DNA of 43,661 nucleotides from a virus (IMGVR_UViG_3300003323_000989:1-43661), one strand, 5' to 3'. Shown: positions 22,229 through 26,939, counted from the first letter of the stretch. Program-made: numbers and translations. The notes: a model not told the origin generated them from the letters alone.

Positions 22229-22303
22229 TGCGGGTGGTAGGTCAGTTATCTTGATGGTCTCATAAGCCGTCGCAAATTGGTGCAACTCCAATATCCGCTA
22301 CCA
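22229..22303 (+). tRNA. tRNA-Met (CAT), initiator-like
   Basis: Acceptor TGCGGGT with ATCCGCT gives six pairs and a T1-T72 mismatch, the position that is also unpaired in bacterial initiator tRNA. Anticodon loop CTCATAA, T arm ATTGG-TGCAACT-CCAAT with a non-TTC loop, CCA encoded. Only two of three anticodon-stem pairs typical of initiators are G-C. Confidence 0.8.
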
Positions 22304-22377
22304 GGGGATGTAAAGGCATAGAACTGCCCAAAGCGAAAGCTCCAGCAGTGACGAGGGTTCGATTCCCTCCGTCTCCA
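22304..22377 (+). ncRNA. Alanine-type tRNA-like RNA resembling a tmRNA tRNA-like domain without message
   Basis: 74 nt starting directly after the Met tRNA CCA. Acceptor GGGGATG with CGTCTCC (G3-T70 wobble, A73: the AlaRS identity elements), T arm GAGGG-TTCGATT-CCCTC. The normal anticodon arm is missing: ACTGC (22323-22327) pairs with GCAGT (22345-22349) and encloses 17 nt with an inner AGC-GAAA-GCT hairpin. The D region (about 12 nt) has no stem in this fold; an alternative GGCA/TGCC pairing exists. The layout resembles the tRNA-like domain of tmRNA, with a short hairpin in place of the coding part. No tag ORF is present. A decayed tRNA is the alternative. Confidence 0.6.
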
Positions 22378-22447
22378 CAAATCAGGTTGCCGAAAAACGG
22401 GTGGCCTCACCAGCCACGGTTTCCCTCAAAAGGCGTTGGGTGTAGGA

Positions 22448-22630
22448 ATGAAAAACAAAGATGAAATAAAAATACGATTCGGCGGATGGAATTATCCTGC
22501 ACCATATAAATATTTTAGAGAAAGGTTGCGTAGATTTTGGATATATGAATTTCAAGAGGAAGCACTATCGCTCGAAGACGATGAAGAAGTGCTCGATTTG
22601 CGGCTCTCAGCGAAGAATATTCGGCGATAA
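22448..22630 (+). CDS. Hypothetical small protein
   Basis: 60 residues from MKNKDEIKIRFGGWNYPAPY with a helical basic middle and an acidic end (SLEDDEEVLDL). GTAGGA lies before the ATG. Its 3' 79 nt overlap the antisense HNH gene, which in that part codes only a Ser-rich tail, so the HNH tail may be the by-product. No family recognised. Confidence 0.5.
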   Translation: MKNKDEIKIRFGGWNYPAPYKYFRERLRRFWIYEFQEEALSLEDDEEVLDLRLSAKNIRR

Positions 22631-23130
22631 ACAGCACCCAAAAAAGAAGTATCGTCAGGTTGCTCAAGAAAATAAAATTCGCCTTCTTCGCGAGGCTCAG
22701 TACGCTTAACCATTCCGTCCTTCACGTCATGGCAATCGCGGCATAGAAGCTGCCAGTTCGATAGCTCGTCTTTTCCTCCTTTGCCGACAGGTATTACGTG
22801 GTCGAGCGTCAGGCGCGGCGTTTTCCATTTGAGAATGTTGTATGCGGCATGCGGGCAATTTGGATTATTGCATTTCCAGCCATCGCGCTTTGCGACCAAA
22901 AATTTTGCGTGCTTTTTATTTCTAAGTGAATTTGGGCGGCGCTTCGTCCATCGCAATCGCGCCATTCGTCGGCGATAGTCTTTGTCCCAATTCCAACGGA
23001 ACCCGTACAGCCAGGTGTATTTAGTGCGGACGAAAACCGCAAATAGAATTTCGTATTTGATGCGTCCCCAGTATCCGAGCTTTCGTATATGCGCCCAGTG
23101 CGCCTCTCTCTGTTTTTTCTTGCTGCGCAT
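22552..23130 (-). CDS. HNH endonuclease
   Basis: 192 residues. Basic N-terminal part, then an HNH module with CNNPNC (about 88-93), LTLDHVIPVGKGGKDELSNW and LLCRDCH (about 108-135): the first His-Asp pair, the Asn and the last His plus two Cys pairs for zinc are all present. It resembles free-standing homing or packaging-linked HNH nucleases. It is the only leftward gene in the rightward unit, lies near tRNA genes and has a low-complexity Ser tail, so it looks like a mobile insertion. Confidence 0.87.
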   Translation of the reverse strand: MRSKKKQREAHWAHIRKLGYWGRIKYEILFAVFVRTKYTWLYGFRWNWDKDYRRRMARLRWTKRRPNSLRNKKHAKFLVAKRDGWKCNNPNCPHAAYNILKWKTPRLTLDHVIPVGKGGKDELSNWQLLCRDCHDVKDGMVKRTEPREEGEFYFLEQPDDTSFLGAVYRRIFFAESRKSSTSSSSSSDSASS

Positions 23131-23405
23131 TTTTAAATAAATTTCGCCGAAATATTTTCATTTCTTGTATTGGAAGGTTTTATTTATTCTTCATAGATTG
23201 TTGTATGCGCCCCCCTCCCCCAAAAAAGCGAAAGCTTTTCTGAGTTTGGGCGGCGCAGGTTCATTCATTCCCCATGAGTCGTCGGCTGTTTTATCGGCAC
23301 ACCGAGCCTGCGCGAGAACAGGTATATTTTCGTGCTCCTGTTATACCCCCCAGCACGTTGAATCATTAAAACATGATGAAGGGAAGGGTGCTGCCTGCTA
23401 CTACC
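23131..23405. other. Intergenic stretch without a supported gene
   Basis: 275 nt between the HNH gene and the 23.4 kb promoter. It holds a perfect hairpin AAAAGC-GAAA-GCTTTT (23224-23239), possibly a weak terminator without a clean T-run, and a GGTATA/TATACC inverted repeat (about 23320-23346). Open frames here have poor composition and no ribosome site. Confidence 0.5.
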
Positions 23406-23414
23406 TGTGGATAT
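23406..23414 (-). promoter_or_regulatory. DnaA-box-like 9-mer ATATCCACA
   Basis: On the minus strand, 5 nt upstream of the -35 of the rightward 23.4 kb promoter; eight of nine bases match TTATCCACA. Confidence 0.45.
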
Positions 23415-23419
23415 GTGAA

Positions 23420-23447
23420 TTGCATTAATTTTGCTGCTTGCTATTGT
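23420..23447 (+). promoter_or_regulatory. Rightward promoter of the structured RNA at 23.45 kb
   Basis: TTGCAT (23420-23425), 16 bases ending CTGCTTGC, TATTGT (23442-23447). The eight bases before the -10 are identical to those of the early promoter at 16903. Confidence 0.65.
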
Positions 23448-23453
23448 AGCGCG

Positions 23454-23636
23454 TAGGGCGTGTGGGTGAATATGCTGCTATGCACGGCAAAACCACTTCG
23501 TTTCATTGAAAACCCGAAAGGGTGAGTAGGACGTACAGGGGCGACCGCTGAGTACGGTATGAAGGTTCCGTGGCCAACTAAAAATCAAAAGACGTTGAAA
23601 TCTTCTAGATTAAATTAGTGCAGAGGCCACCACGTT
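23454..23636 (+). ncRNA. Candidate structured RNA or leader, family unknown
   Basis: About 180 nt without coding potential after its own promoter. Visible helices: ACCC-GAAA-GGGT (23512-23523), CGTAC/GTACG (23532-23556) and a long interrupted hairpin GTGGCC / ACTAA / AATC (23570-23586) with GATT / TTAGT / GGCCAC (23608-23630). It may be a stable RNA or a leader of the gene at 23754. I do not recognise a known class. Confidence 0.5.
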
Positions 23637-23753
23637 GGGGAGTAATTCATTGTGTTTGCTTGACCTTTCGAGAGCGTTTGGGGGAAACCTTGGACGAAGC
23701 AGACTGGAATGGCGGCATCTTGAAGTCCTTTCTCGCGCCCTATTCTAAATACT

Positions 23754-24212
23754 ATGAAACAGCCAGGGTGGATAAAAAATGCATACAGAGGCACGGATGT
23801 GCCTTGGGCGCGTACACAGTCTCAGATATACAAATTGCTGGGCGAACTTGGCATTTACCAGATTCGATTCACGAATCTGAAGAACAAATTTTCACTTGAA
23901 TTTCTAATCGAAATGGAACGCGAGCAAAAGCCGCGTGCAGTGCGTGTAGTTGTGCCGATTCGATATGAGGGCGACGACGAAAGAAAACGTGATAAGGAAC
24001 TGAATATAGTGCACCGCATCCTTTACAGTCATCTAAAGGCCAAATTTATCGCAATAGGCACGGGTCTGACCGAAATCGAGCAAGAATTTATGGCCCACCT
24101 AATAATCACCGACAGGGATGGAAATTCAACGACCGTAGGAGAAGCGCTTTTGCCCCAATACCAAAAGCACATAGAGAGTGGAGAAACAAAAGATTTCAAA
24201 TTGCTGAACTAA
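23754..24212 (+). CDS. Hypothetical protein
   Basis: 152 residues. N-terminal WIKNAYRGTDVPWARTQSQI, then beta strands with PRAVRVVVPIRYEGDD, a helical middle (DKELNIVHRILYSHLKAKFI) and an acidic end. A second frame open from 23618 has poor composition and is rejected. It is the last protein gene before the tRNA array. No family recognised. Confidence 0.65.
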   Translation: MKQPGWIKNAYRGTDVPWARTQSQIYKLLGELGIYQIRFTNLKNKFSLEFLIEMEREQKPRAVRVVVPIRYEGDDERKRDKELNIVHRILYSHLKAKFIAIGTGLTEIEQEFMAHLIITDRDGNSTTVGEALLPQYQKHIESGETKDFKLLN

Positions 24213-24218
24213 TCCACA
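24210..24218 (+). promoter_or_regulatory. DnaA-box-like 9-mer TAATCCACA
   Basis: Exact copy of the motif, overlapping the TAA stop of the gene before and lying 19 nt upstream of the -35 of the array promoter. Confidence 0.45.
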
Positions 24219-24237
24219 GCACGACACAAAAAAGGGA

Positions 24238-24265
24238 TTGACTGCAATAGCAAAGATGCTATATA
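24238..24265 (+). promoter_or_regulatory. Promoter of the tRNA array
   Basis: TTGACT (24238-24243), 16-base spacer, TATATA (24260-24265). The first tRNA begins 57 nt downstream. It gives the array and the RNase P RNA their own transcription. Confidence 0.75.
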
Positions 24266-24321
24266 GGAAGAGAACGCACATTGAAAACGGGTGTGCATGC
24301 GACGCCCCACATAGTTTTTAC

Positions 24322-24396
24322 GCAATCGTAACTCGATGGAAGAGTGTCCCGTTGTCTGCGGGAGGGGTGCGGGTTCGAGTCCCGTCGATTGCGCCA
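24322..24396 (+). tRNA. tRNA-Asp (GTC)
   Basis: Acceptor GCAATCG/CGATTGC perfect, D stem ACTC/GAGT, anticodon arm TCCCG-TTGTCTG-CGGGA, T arm GCGGG-TTCGAGT-CCCGT, CCA encoded. First tRNA of the array. Confidence 0.95.
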
Positions 24397-24397
24397 A

Positions 24398-24471
24398 GTC
24401 AGATTTGTTTCAGGTGAAACATTGCCTCTCATAAGGGCGATTCGACCGTTCGATTCGGTAGTCTGACACCA
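24398..24471 (+). tRNA. tRNA-Met or tRNA-Ile2 (CAT)
   Basis: Acceptor GTCAGAT/GTCTGAC, D stem GTTT/AAAC, anticodon loop CTCATAA, T arm ACCG-stem with TTCGATT loop, CCA encoded. If C34 is changed to lysidine it would read AUA, but a TAT-anticodon Ile tRNA is also present, so elongator Met is more likely. Confidence 0.88.
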
Positions 24472-24544
24472 AGCCTTGAAATTCTGCGGTGGAATGCCCG
24501 CCTGTTAAGCGGAGATGACGCTGGTTCGAATCCAGCCGAGGCTG
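24472..24544 (+). tRNA. tRNA-Asn (GTT)
   Basis: Acceptor AGCCTTG/CGAGGCT with G73, anticodon loop CTGTTAA, T arm GCTGG-TTCGAAT-CCAGC. CCA not encoded (GCA follows). One C-A mismatch at the base of the anticodon stem. Confidence 0.92.
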
Positions 24545-24560
24545 CAAGTTGTGTATCAAC
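24545..24560 (+). repeat. 16-bp repeat with hairpin, copy 1
   Basis: CAAGTTGTGTATCAAC, which folds GTTG-TGTAT-CAAC. An identical copy lies at 26165-26180. Both separate two tRNAs. Confidence 0.8.
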
Positions 24561-24643
24561 GCATCAGATGTCGCTACGGTTAGCGAAGCTGCCTGTAAAG
24601 CAGATGCCTTCGGGTCAGCCTGGTTCGACTCCAGGGTGGTGCA
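24561..24643 (+). tRNA. tRNA-Tyr (GTA)
   Basis: Anticodon loop CTGTAAA, long variable arm with GCC-TTCG-GG as in bacterial Tyr tRNA, T arm CCTGG-TTCGACT-CCAGG. Acceptor GCATCAG/GTGGTGC with one G-G mismatch at 7-66. No full CCA. Confidence 0.88.
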
Positions 24644-24645
24644 CC

Positions 24646-24719
24646 GTCAGATTCGTCTAAAAGTAGGACGCGGCTCTTTCAAAGCCGTAACGCGGGGGCA
24701 GTACCCGTATCTGATACCA
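24646..24719 (+). tRNA. tRNA-Glu (TTC)
   Basis: Acceptor GTCAGAT/ATCTGAT, anticodon arm CGGCT-CTTTCAA-AGCCG, CCA encoded. The T loop reads GGCAGTA instead of the usual TTC type. Confidence 0.88.
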
Positions 24720-24793
24720 GACCTTTTCTTCTAGATGGTTCAGGAAGCGCGCTTCTCAAGCGTGAAACACGGGTTCGACTCCCGTAGAGGTCG
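24720..24793 (+). tRNA. tRNA-Glu (CTC)
   Basis: Begins at the base after the preceding CCA. Acceptor GACCTTT/AGAGGTC, anticodon arm CGCGC-TTCTCAA-GCGTG, T arm ACGGG-TTCGACT-CCCGT, G73, no complete CCA. Confidence 0.9.
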
Positions 24794-24846
24794 CCCATTT
24801 CCTCAATGGCGTAGCGGCAGGCTACGTATCGGCCAACCTGCCAAAC
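24794..24846 (+). other. Inter-tRNA spacer with hairpins
   Basis: 53 nt with CCATT-TCCTC-AATGG (24795-24809) and CGTAGC-GGCAG-GCTACG (24810-24826); GGCAGG also matches CCTGCC at 24837-24842. Possibly the remnant of a tRNA D arm. No complete tRNA can be drawn. Confidence 0.4.
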
Positions 24847-24919
24847 ACACTGTTAGCTCATGGGGCAGAGCGGCTATCTTACAAATAGCGGGCGGAAGGT
24901 TCGAGTCCTTCACGGTGTA
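24847..24919 (+). tRNA. tRNA-Val (TAC)
   Basis: Acceptor ACACTGT/ACGGTGT, anticodon arm GCTAT-CTTACAA-ATAGC, T arm GAAGG-TTCGAGT-CCTTC. CCA not encoded. Confidence 0.93.
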
Positions 24920-24920
24920 C

Positions 24921-24991
24921 ACGGAATTGGTCTACCAGAATGACATCTGCCTTCCAAGCAGAGAGAGCGAGTGCAATTCTCGCATTCCGTA
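24921..24991 (+). tRNA. tRNA-Gly (TCC)
   Basis: Acceptor ACGGAAT/ATTCCGT perfect, anticodon arm TCTGC-CTTCCAA-GCAGA, T arm GCGAG-TGCAATT-CTCGC with a non-TTC loop. CCA not encoded; the next tRNA starts 2 nt later. Confidence 0.92.
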
Positions 24992-24992
24992 C

Positions 24993-25068
24993 ACGCAATT
25001 AGCCAAGCGGTAAGGCGCTCAGCTTATACCTGAGAGATTCGTTGGTTCGAGTCCAACATTGCGTACCA
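24993..25068 (+). tRNA. tRNA-Ile (TAT)
   Basis: Acceptor ACGCAAT/ATTGCGT, anticodon arm CTCAG-CTTATAC-CTGAG, T arm GTTGG-TTCGAGT-CCAAC, CCA encoded. An unmodified TAT anticodon for AUA is unusual in bacteria, which mostly use lysidine-modified CAT. Confidence 0.92.
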
Positions 25069-25194
25069 GCATTCAGTATCGTAAGTCCCTCACCGTTATC
25101 ATGGCCGCGCAGAGGTAGTGGGGTAGACGCTCCCGAAGACCACGAGCATGACTTGAGGCATAAGGGAAGGCAACAACGCGGAAATACTGAATGT
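25069..25194 (+). ncRNA. Unassigned structured RNA inside the tRNA array
   Basis: About 125 nt between tRNA-Ile and tRNA-Arg closed by a perfect 10-bp helix CATTCAGTAT (25070-25079) with ATACTGAATG (25184-25193). Inside is a long interrupted arm: CCTCA/TGAGG, TCATG/CATGA, GTGG/CCAC and GGG/CCC nested in order, then a 25-nt 3' stretch with AAGGGAAGGCAACAACG. CCGCG also matches CGCGG near the closing helix. It is not a tRNA, 5S, SRP or tmRNA pattern that I know. The regular spacing from both tRNAs suggests it is released with them. Confidence 0.65.
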
Positions 25195-25200
25195 GTTGAG

Positions 25201-25270
25201 TTCCCATAGTTCAACAGACAGAATGCTTGTGTTCTAAACAAGCGATTGGGGTGCAAATCCTCATGGGAAT
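25201..25270 (+). tRNA. tRNA-Arg (TCT)
   Basis: Acceptor TTCCCAT/ATGGGAA perfect, anticodon arm CTTGT-GTTCTAA-ACAAG, T arm TGGGG-TGCAAAT-CCTCA with a non-TTC loop. Discriminator T, no CCA. Confidence 0.9.
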
Positions 25271-25272
25271 AC

Positions 25273-25346
25273 GCGAATGTCGTATATTGGCAGTACGACT
25301 GCTTGCCAAGCAGTAAGGGAGGGGTCAGTACCCTCCATTCGCACCA
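25273..25346 (+). tRNA. tRNA-Gly (GCC)
   Basis: Acceptor GCGAATG/CATTCGC, anticodon arm ACTGC-TTGCCAA-GCAGT, T arm GAGGG-GTCAGTA-CCCTC with an odd loop, CCA encoded. Confidence 0.92.
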
Positions 25347-25417
25347 GCTTCGATAGCTCAGTGGTAGAGCAACCGCCTGAAGAGCGGTGGATAGTGGTTC
25401 GATTCCACTTCAAAGCA
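25347..25417 (+). tRNA. tRNA-Phe (GAA)
   Basis: Starts at the base after the preceding CCA. Anticodon arm ACCGC-CTGAAGA-GCGGT, T arm AGTGG-TTCGATT-CCACT, acceptor GCTTCGA/TCAAAGC with one C-A mismatch. CCA incomplete (ACCT). The RNase P RNA begins about 4 nt later. Confidence 0.9.
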
Positions 25418-25420
25418 CCT

Positions 25421-25767
25421 GTCAGGAATGGAAGACGACAGCTCTAGCTCTAATCAAGCGGAGAGGAAATTCGGGACTGCTTCTCCTACTCGGGAGAAAC
25501 GGTGGCGGGTAACGCCCGCACGCAGTAATGCGCGACCTGCGAACAGTGACGAATCGTTTTGAGTGAAACACTGGGCGAAAGCCCCGTTCGGCTATGCTGC
25601 AGCAAAAGCTGAAGGGTGTTTCACGCGAAACGGGTGAAACGGCTAAATGGACACTGGGCAGCGATGAGCGAGCCGTAAAATCGGAGCCTCAGCAAAGAGT
25701 TTCACAGCAATGTGAGACCAAGGCAGATTGTCGTCCTAGACAGAATCCCGATTACGAAATTCCTGGT
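25421..25767 (+). ncRNA. rnpB: RNase P RNA (catalytic RNA subunit)
   Basis: About 347 nt. P1: TCAGGAAT (25422-25429) with ATTCCTGG (25759-25766). P2: GACGACA (25434-25440) with TGTCGTC (25729-25735). P4: AATTCGGGA (25468-25476) pairs with TCCCGATT (25746-25753) and leaves one T bulged at the place of the universal U69, with compensatory changes against E. coli. Core blocks in order: GAGAGGAAATTCGGG (CR-I), GGCGGGTAACGCCCGC (CR-II), GACCTGCGAACAGTGA (CR-III), ACGGCTAAATGG (CR-IV region), GACAGAATCCCGATTACG (CR-V). It cleaves 5' leaders of pre-tRNA and lies in the middle of a tRNA array, so it probably matures its own neighbours. The L15 region shows GGA or TGG rather than a clear GGU for the tRNA CCA; many tRNAs here do not encode CCA. 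No RnpA protein gene was seen, so host protein is likely used. Confidence 0.94.
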
Positions 25768-25773
25768 AGATTC

Positions 25774-25845
25774 ACGTTTATAGCTCAATGGACAGAGCAC
25801 CGCTCTTCGAAAGCGGGGATTGAGGTTCGATTCCTCATAGGCGTA
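25774..25845 (+). tRNA. tRNA-Arg (TCG)
   Basis: Acceptor ACGTTTA/TAGGCGT, anticodon arm CCGCT-CTTCGAA-AGCGG, T arm TGAGG-TTCGATT-CCTCA. CCA not encoded. Starts 7 nt after the P1 helix of the RNase P RNA. Confidence 0.93.
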
Positions 25846-25846
25846 C

Positions 25847-25932
25847 ATGTGTGTGGTGGAATGGCAGACACAACTGTCTTAGAAACAGTCGAGCTTTGCT
25901 CAATGGAGGTTCGAGTCCTCTCACACATACCA
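25847..25932 (+). tRNA. tRNA-Leu (TAG)
   Basis: Acceptor ATGTGTG/CACACAT perfect, anticodon arm ACTGT-CTTAGAA-ACAGT, long variable arm with GAGC-TTT-GCTC, T arm GGAGG-TTCGAGT-CCTCT, CCA encoded. The permuted tRNA candidate starts at the next base. Confidence 0.94.
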
Positions 25933-26004
25933 GCCGAAGATACGGGTTCGACTCCCGTTGGGTAGCCCCGTGCTGCACATCGTCTAATTGGTAGGACATC
26001 GGTG
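25933..26004 (+). tRNA. Candidate circularly permuted tRNA (3' half before 5' half)
   Basis: 3' half: GCCGA (25933-25937), AGAT, T arm ACGGG-TTCGACT-CCCGT (25942-25958), acceptor strand TGGGTAG (25959-25965). Seven bases later the 5' half: acceptor CTGCACA (25973-25979), D arm with GTCT-AATTGGTA-GGAC (25982-25997), then TCGGT (25999-26003). The two halves fit together: acceptor strands pair in six of seven positions (with a G3-T70 wobble), and TCGGT pairs with GCCGA in all five to form the anticodon stem. The anticodon cannot be read without knowing the join. An alternative is two tRNA remnants, but chance fit of both stems is unlikely. Confidence 0.6.
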
Positions 26005-26093
26005 TAAAGAAGATAAAGCAACAAGGCGTTGCCCGTCCCCGCTAAGGATAGGGAGCGAGAAATCGCTTGTGCTTCAAGTGCACTGTCTTCTGC
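26005..26093 (+). other. Structured spacer after the permuted tRNA candidate
   Basis: 89 nt with AGAAGA (near 26008-26013) matching TCTTCT (26086-26091), GCAAC-AAGGC-GTTGC (26019-26033), AGCG-AGAAAT-CGCT (about 26054-26067) and GTGC-TTCAAGT-GCAC, the last with a canonical T-loop sequence. It may hold the 3' trailer of the permuted tRNA or a tRNA T-arm remnant. Confidence 0.4.
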
Positions 26094-26164
26094 TGCCCGT
26101 TCGTCTAGCGGTAGGACGCTAAGCTCTGAACTTAGAAAGTGGGGTTCGAATCCCTGATGGGCAA
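26094..26164 (+). tRNA. tRNA-Gln (CTG)
   Basis: Acceptor TGCCCGT/ATGGGCA, D arm like Glu/Gln (GTCT/GGAC), anticodon arm CTAAG-CTCTGAA-CTTAG, T arm TGGGG-TTCGAAT-CCCTG. CCA not encoded. Confidence 0.93.
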
Positions 26165-26180
26165 CAAGTTGTGTATCAAC
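26165..26180 (+). repeat. 16-bp repeat with hairpin, copy 2
   Basis: Identical to 24545-24560 and again placed between two tRNAs. Confidence 0.8.
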
Positions 26181-26184
26181 AAAA

Positions 26185-26255
26185 TCCAGAGTCTTCTAAT
26201 GGTAGGAAGACGAGCTTTGAACTCGGAAATCGTGGTTCGATTCCATGCTCTGGAA
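26185..26255 (+). tRNA. tRNA-Gln (TTG)
   Basis: Acceptor TCCAGAG/CTCTGGA perfect, anticodon loop CTTTGAA, T arm CGTGG-TTCGATT-CCATG. CCA not encoded. One A-G mismatch at the base of the anticodon stem. Confidence 0.93.
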
Positions 26256-26256
26256 C

Positions 26257-26341
26257 GGAAGGTTAACCGTAATGGTAACGGCCCCGTCTTGAAAACGGGT
26301 TAGGCTTCACGGCCCTGCGAGTTCGAGTCCCGCACCTTCCT
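26257..26341 (+). tRNA. tRNA-Ser (TGA)
   Basis: Acceptor GGAAGGT/ACCTTCC perfect, anticodon arm CCCGT-CTTGAAA-ACGGG, long variable arm, T arm with TTCGAGT loop. No full CCA. It is the only Ser tRNA; none for AGC/AGU codons was found. Confidence 0.93.
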
Positions 26342-26343
26342 CC

Positions 26344-26416
26344 GCCCCCATAACTCAGTTGGTAGAGTAGCCGTCTTTTAAACGGAAGCGCCCTGGTTCG
26401 AACCCAGGTGAGGGCA
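26344..26416 (+). tRNA. tRNA-Lys (TTT)
   Basis: Acceptor GCCCCCA/TGAGGGC with one C-A mismatch, anticodon arm CCGT-CTTTTAA-ACGG, T arm CCTGG-TTCGAAC-CCAGG. CCA not encoded. Confidence 0.92.
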
Positions 26417-26417
26417 C

Positions 26418-26489
26418 AGGTAATTAATTCAGTGGCAGAATGCTGAACTGATACTTCAGTCGTCGCTGGTTCGATTCCAGCATTACCTA
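26418..26489 (+). tRNA. tRNA-Ile (GAT)
   Basis: Acceptor AGGTAAT/ATTACCT perfect, anticodon arm CTGAA-CTGATAC-TTCAG, T arm GCTGG-TTCGATT-CCAGC. CCA not encoded. Confidence 0.93.
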
Positions 26490-26490
26490 C

Positions 26491-26561
26491 GCTTTGATAG
26501 GTCAGTGGTAGACCGCCTTCTTGGTATGAAGGGAACGCGCGTTCGATTCGCGCTCGAAGCT
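26491..26561 (+). tRNA. tRNA-Thr (GGT)
   Basis: Acceptor GCTTTGA/TCGAAGC, anticodon arm CCTTC-TTGGTAT-GAAGG, T arm GCGCG-TTCGATT-CGCGC. No full CCA. Confidence 0.93.
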
Positions 26562-26563
26562 CC

Positions 26564-26639
26564 GCCGAAAAAGCACATGAGGATGTGTGACGCTTTCGTA
26601 AAGCGTAGGCAGTCGGTTCGAATCCGACTTTCGGCTCCA
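26564..26639 (+). tRNA. tRNA-Thr (CGT)
   Basis: Acceptor GCCGAAA/TTTCGGC perfect, D arm CACAT/ATGTG, anticodon arm ACGCT-TTCGTAA-AGCGT, T arm GTCGG-TTCGAAT-CCGAC, T73 and CCA encoded. Confidence 0.93.
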
Positions 26640-26713
26640 GCCGTGCTAACTCAATTGGTCAGAGTAGCGCTCTCTTAAAGCGAAGGTTGCTGGTTCGACT
26701 CCAGCGCGCGGCA
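26640..26713 (+). tRNA. tRNA-Lys (CTT)
   Basis: Acceptor GCCGTGC/GCGCGGC, anticodon loop CTCTTAA with CGCT/AGCG, T arm GCTGG-TTCGACT-CCAGC. ACCC instead of ACCA follows. Starts at the base after the preceding CCA. Confidence 0.93.
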
Positions 26714-26715
26714 CC

Positions 26716-26790
26716 CGTCTCGTCGTTCAATAGAAAGGATGCATCCCCGCGAAGGATGCGATGTTGGTGCAATTCCAGCCGAGATGACCA
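26716..26790 (+). tRNA. tRNA-Arg (GCG)
   Basis: Acceptor CGTCTCG/CGAGATG, anticodon arm CATCC-CCGCGAA-GGATG, T arm GTTGG-TGCAATT-CCAGC, CCA encoded. Base 33 is C instead of the near-universal U, and a G34 Arg anticodon is unusual, so this tRNA is atypical. Confidence 0.75.
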
Positions 26791-26865
26791 GGGGATTTAG
26801 TGCTAATGGCAACATGGGTCACTTGCAATGACTCGTCACGGGTTCGATTCCCGTAATCTCCACCA
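26791..26865 (+). tRNA. tRNA-Ala (TGC)
   Basis: Acceptor GGGGATT/AATCTCC with the G3-T70 pair read by AlaRS, anticodon arm GGTCA-CTTGCAA-TGACT, T arm ACGGG-TTCGATT-CCCGT, CCA encoded. Confidence 0.94.
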
Positions 26866-26939
26866 CAGGATAAAGCGTTACGGTAGCGTTCATGGCCTGG
26901 AACCATGCGGCGTAGGTTCGACTCCTACTATCCTGACCA
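26866..26939 (+). tRNA. tRNA-Pro (TGG)
   Basis: Acceptor CAGGATA/TATCCTG perfect, anticodon arm CATGG-CCTGGAA-CCATG, T arm GTAGG-TTCGACT-CCTAC, CCA encoded. Base 33 is C. Confidence 0.9.

Noticed and set aside
23618-23899. 93-codon open frame overlapping the gene at 23754
   Set aside because: Poor residue composition, begins inside the structured RNA, and overlaps the better-supported 152-residue gene.
17113-24212. Search for integrase, replicative helicase, DNA polymerase or CRISPR array
   Set aside because: None of the gene products carries recognisable motifs, and no repeat-spacer pattern is present.
25069-25194. Possible 5S rRNA, SRP RNA or tmRNA
   Set aside because: The nested single-arm fold and missing signature sequences (5S three-way junction, SRP tetraloop region, tmRNA T arm) do not fit any of them.
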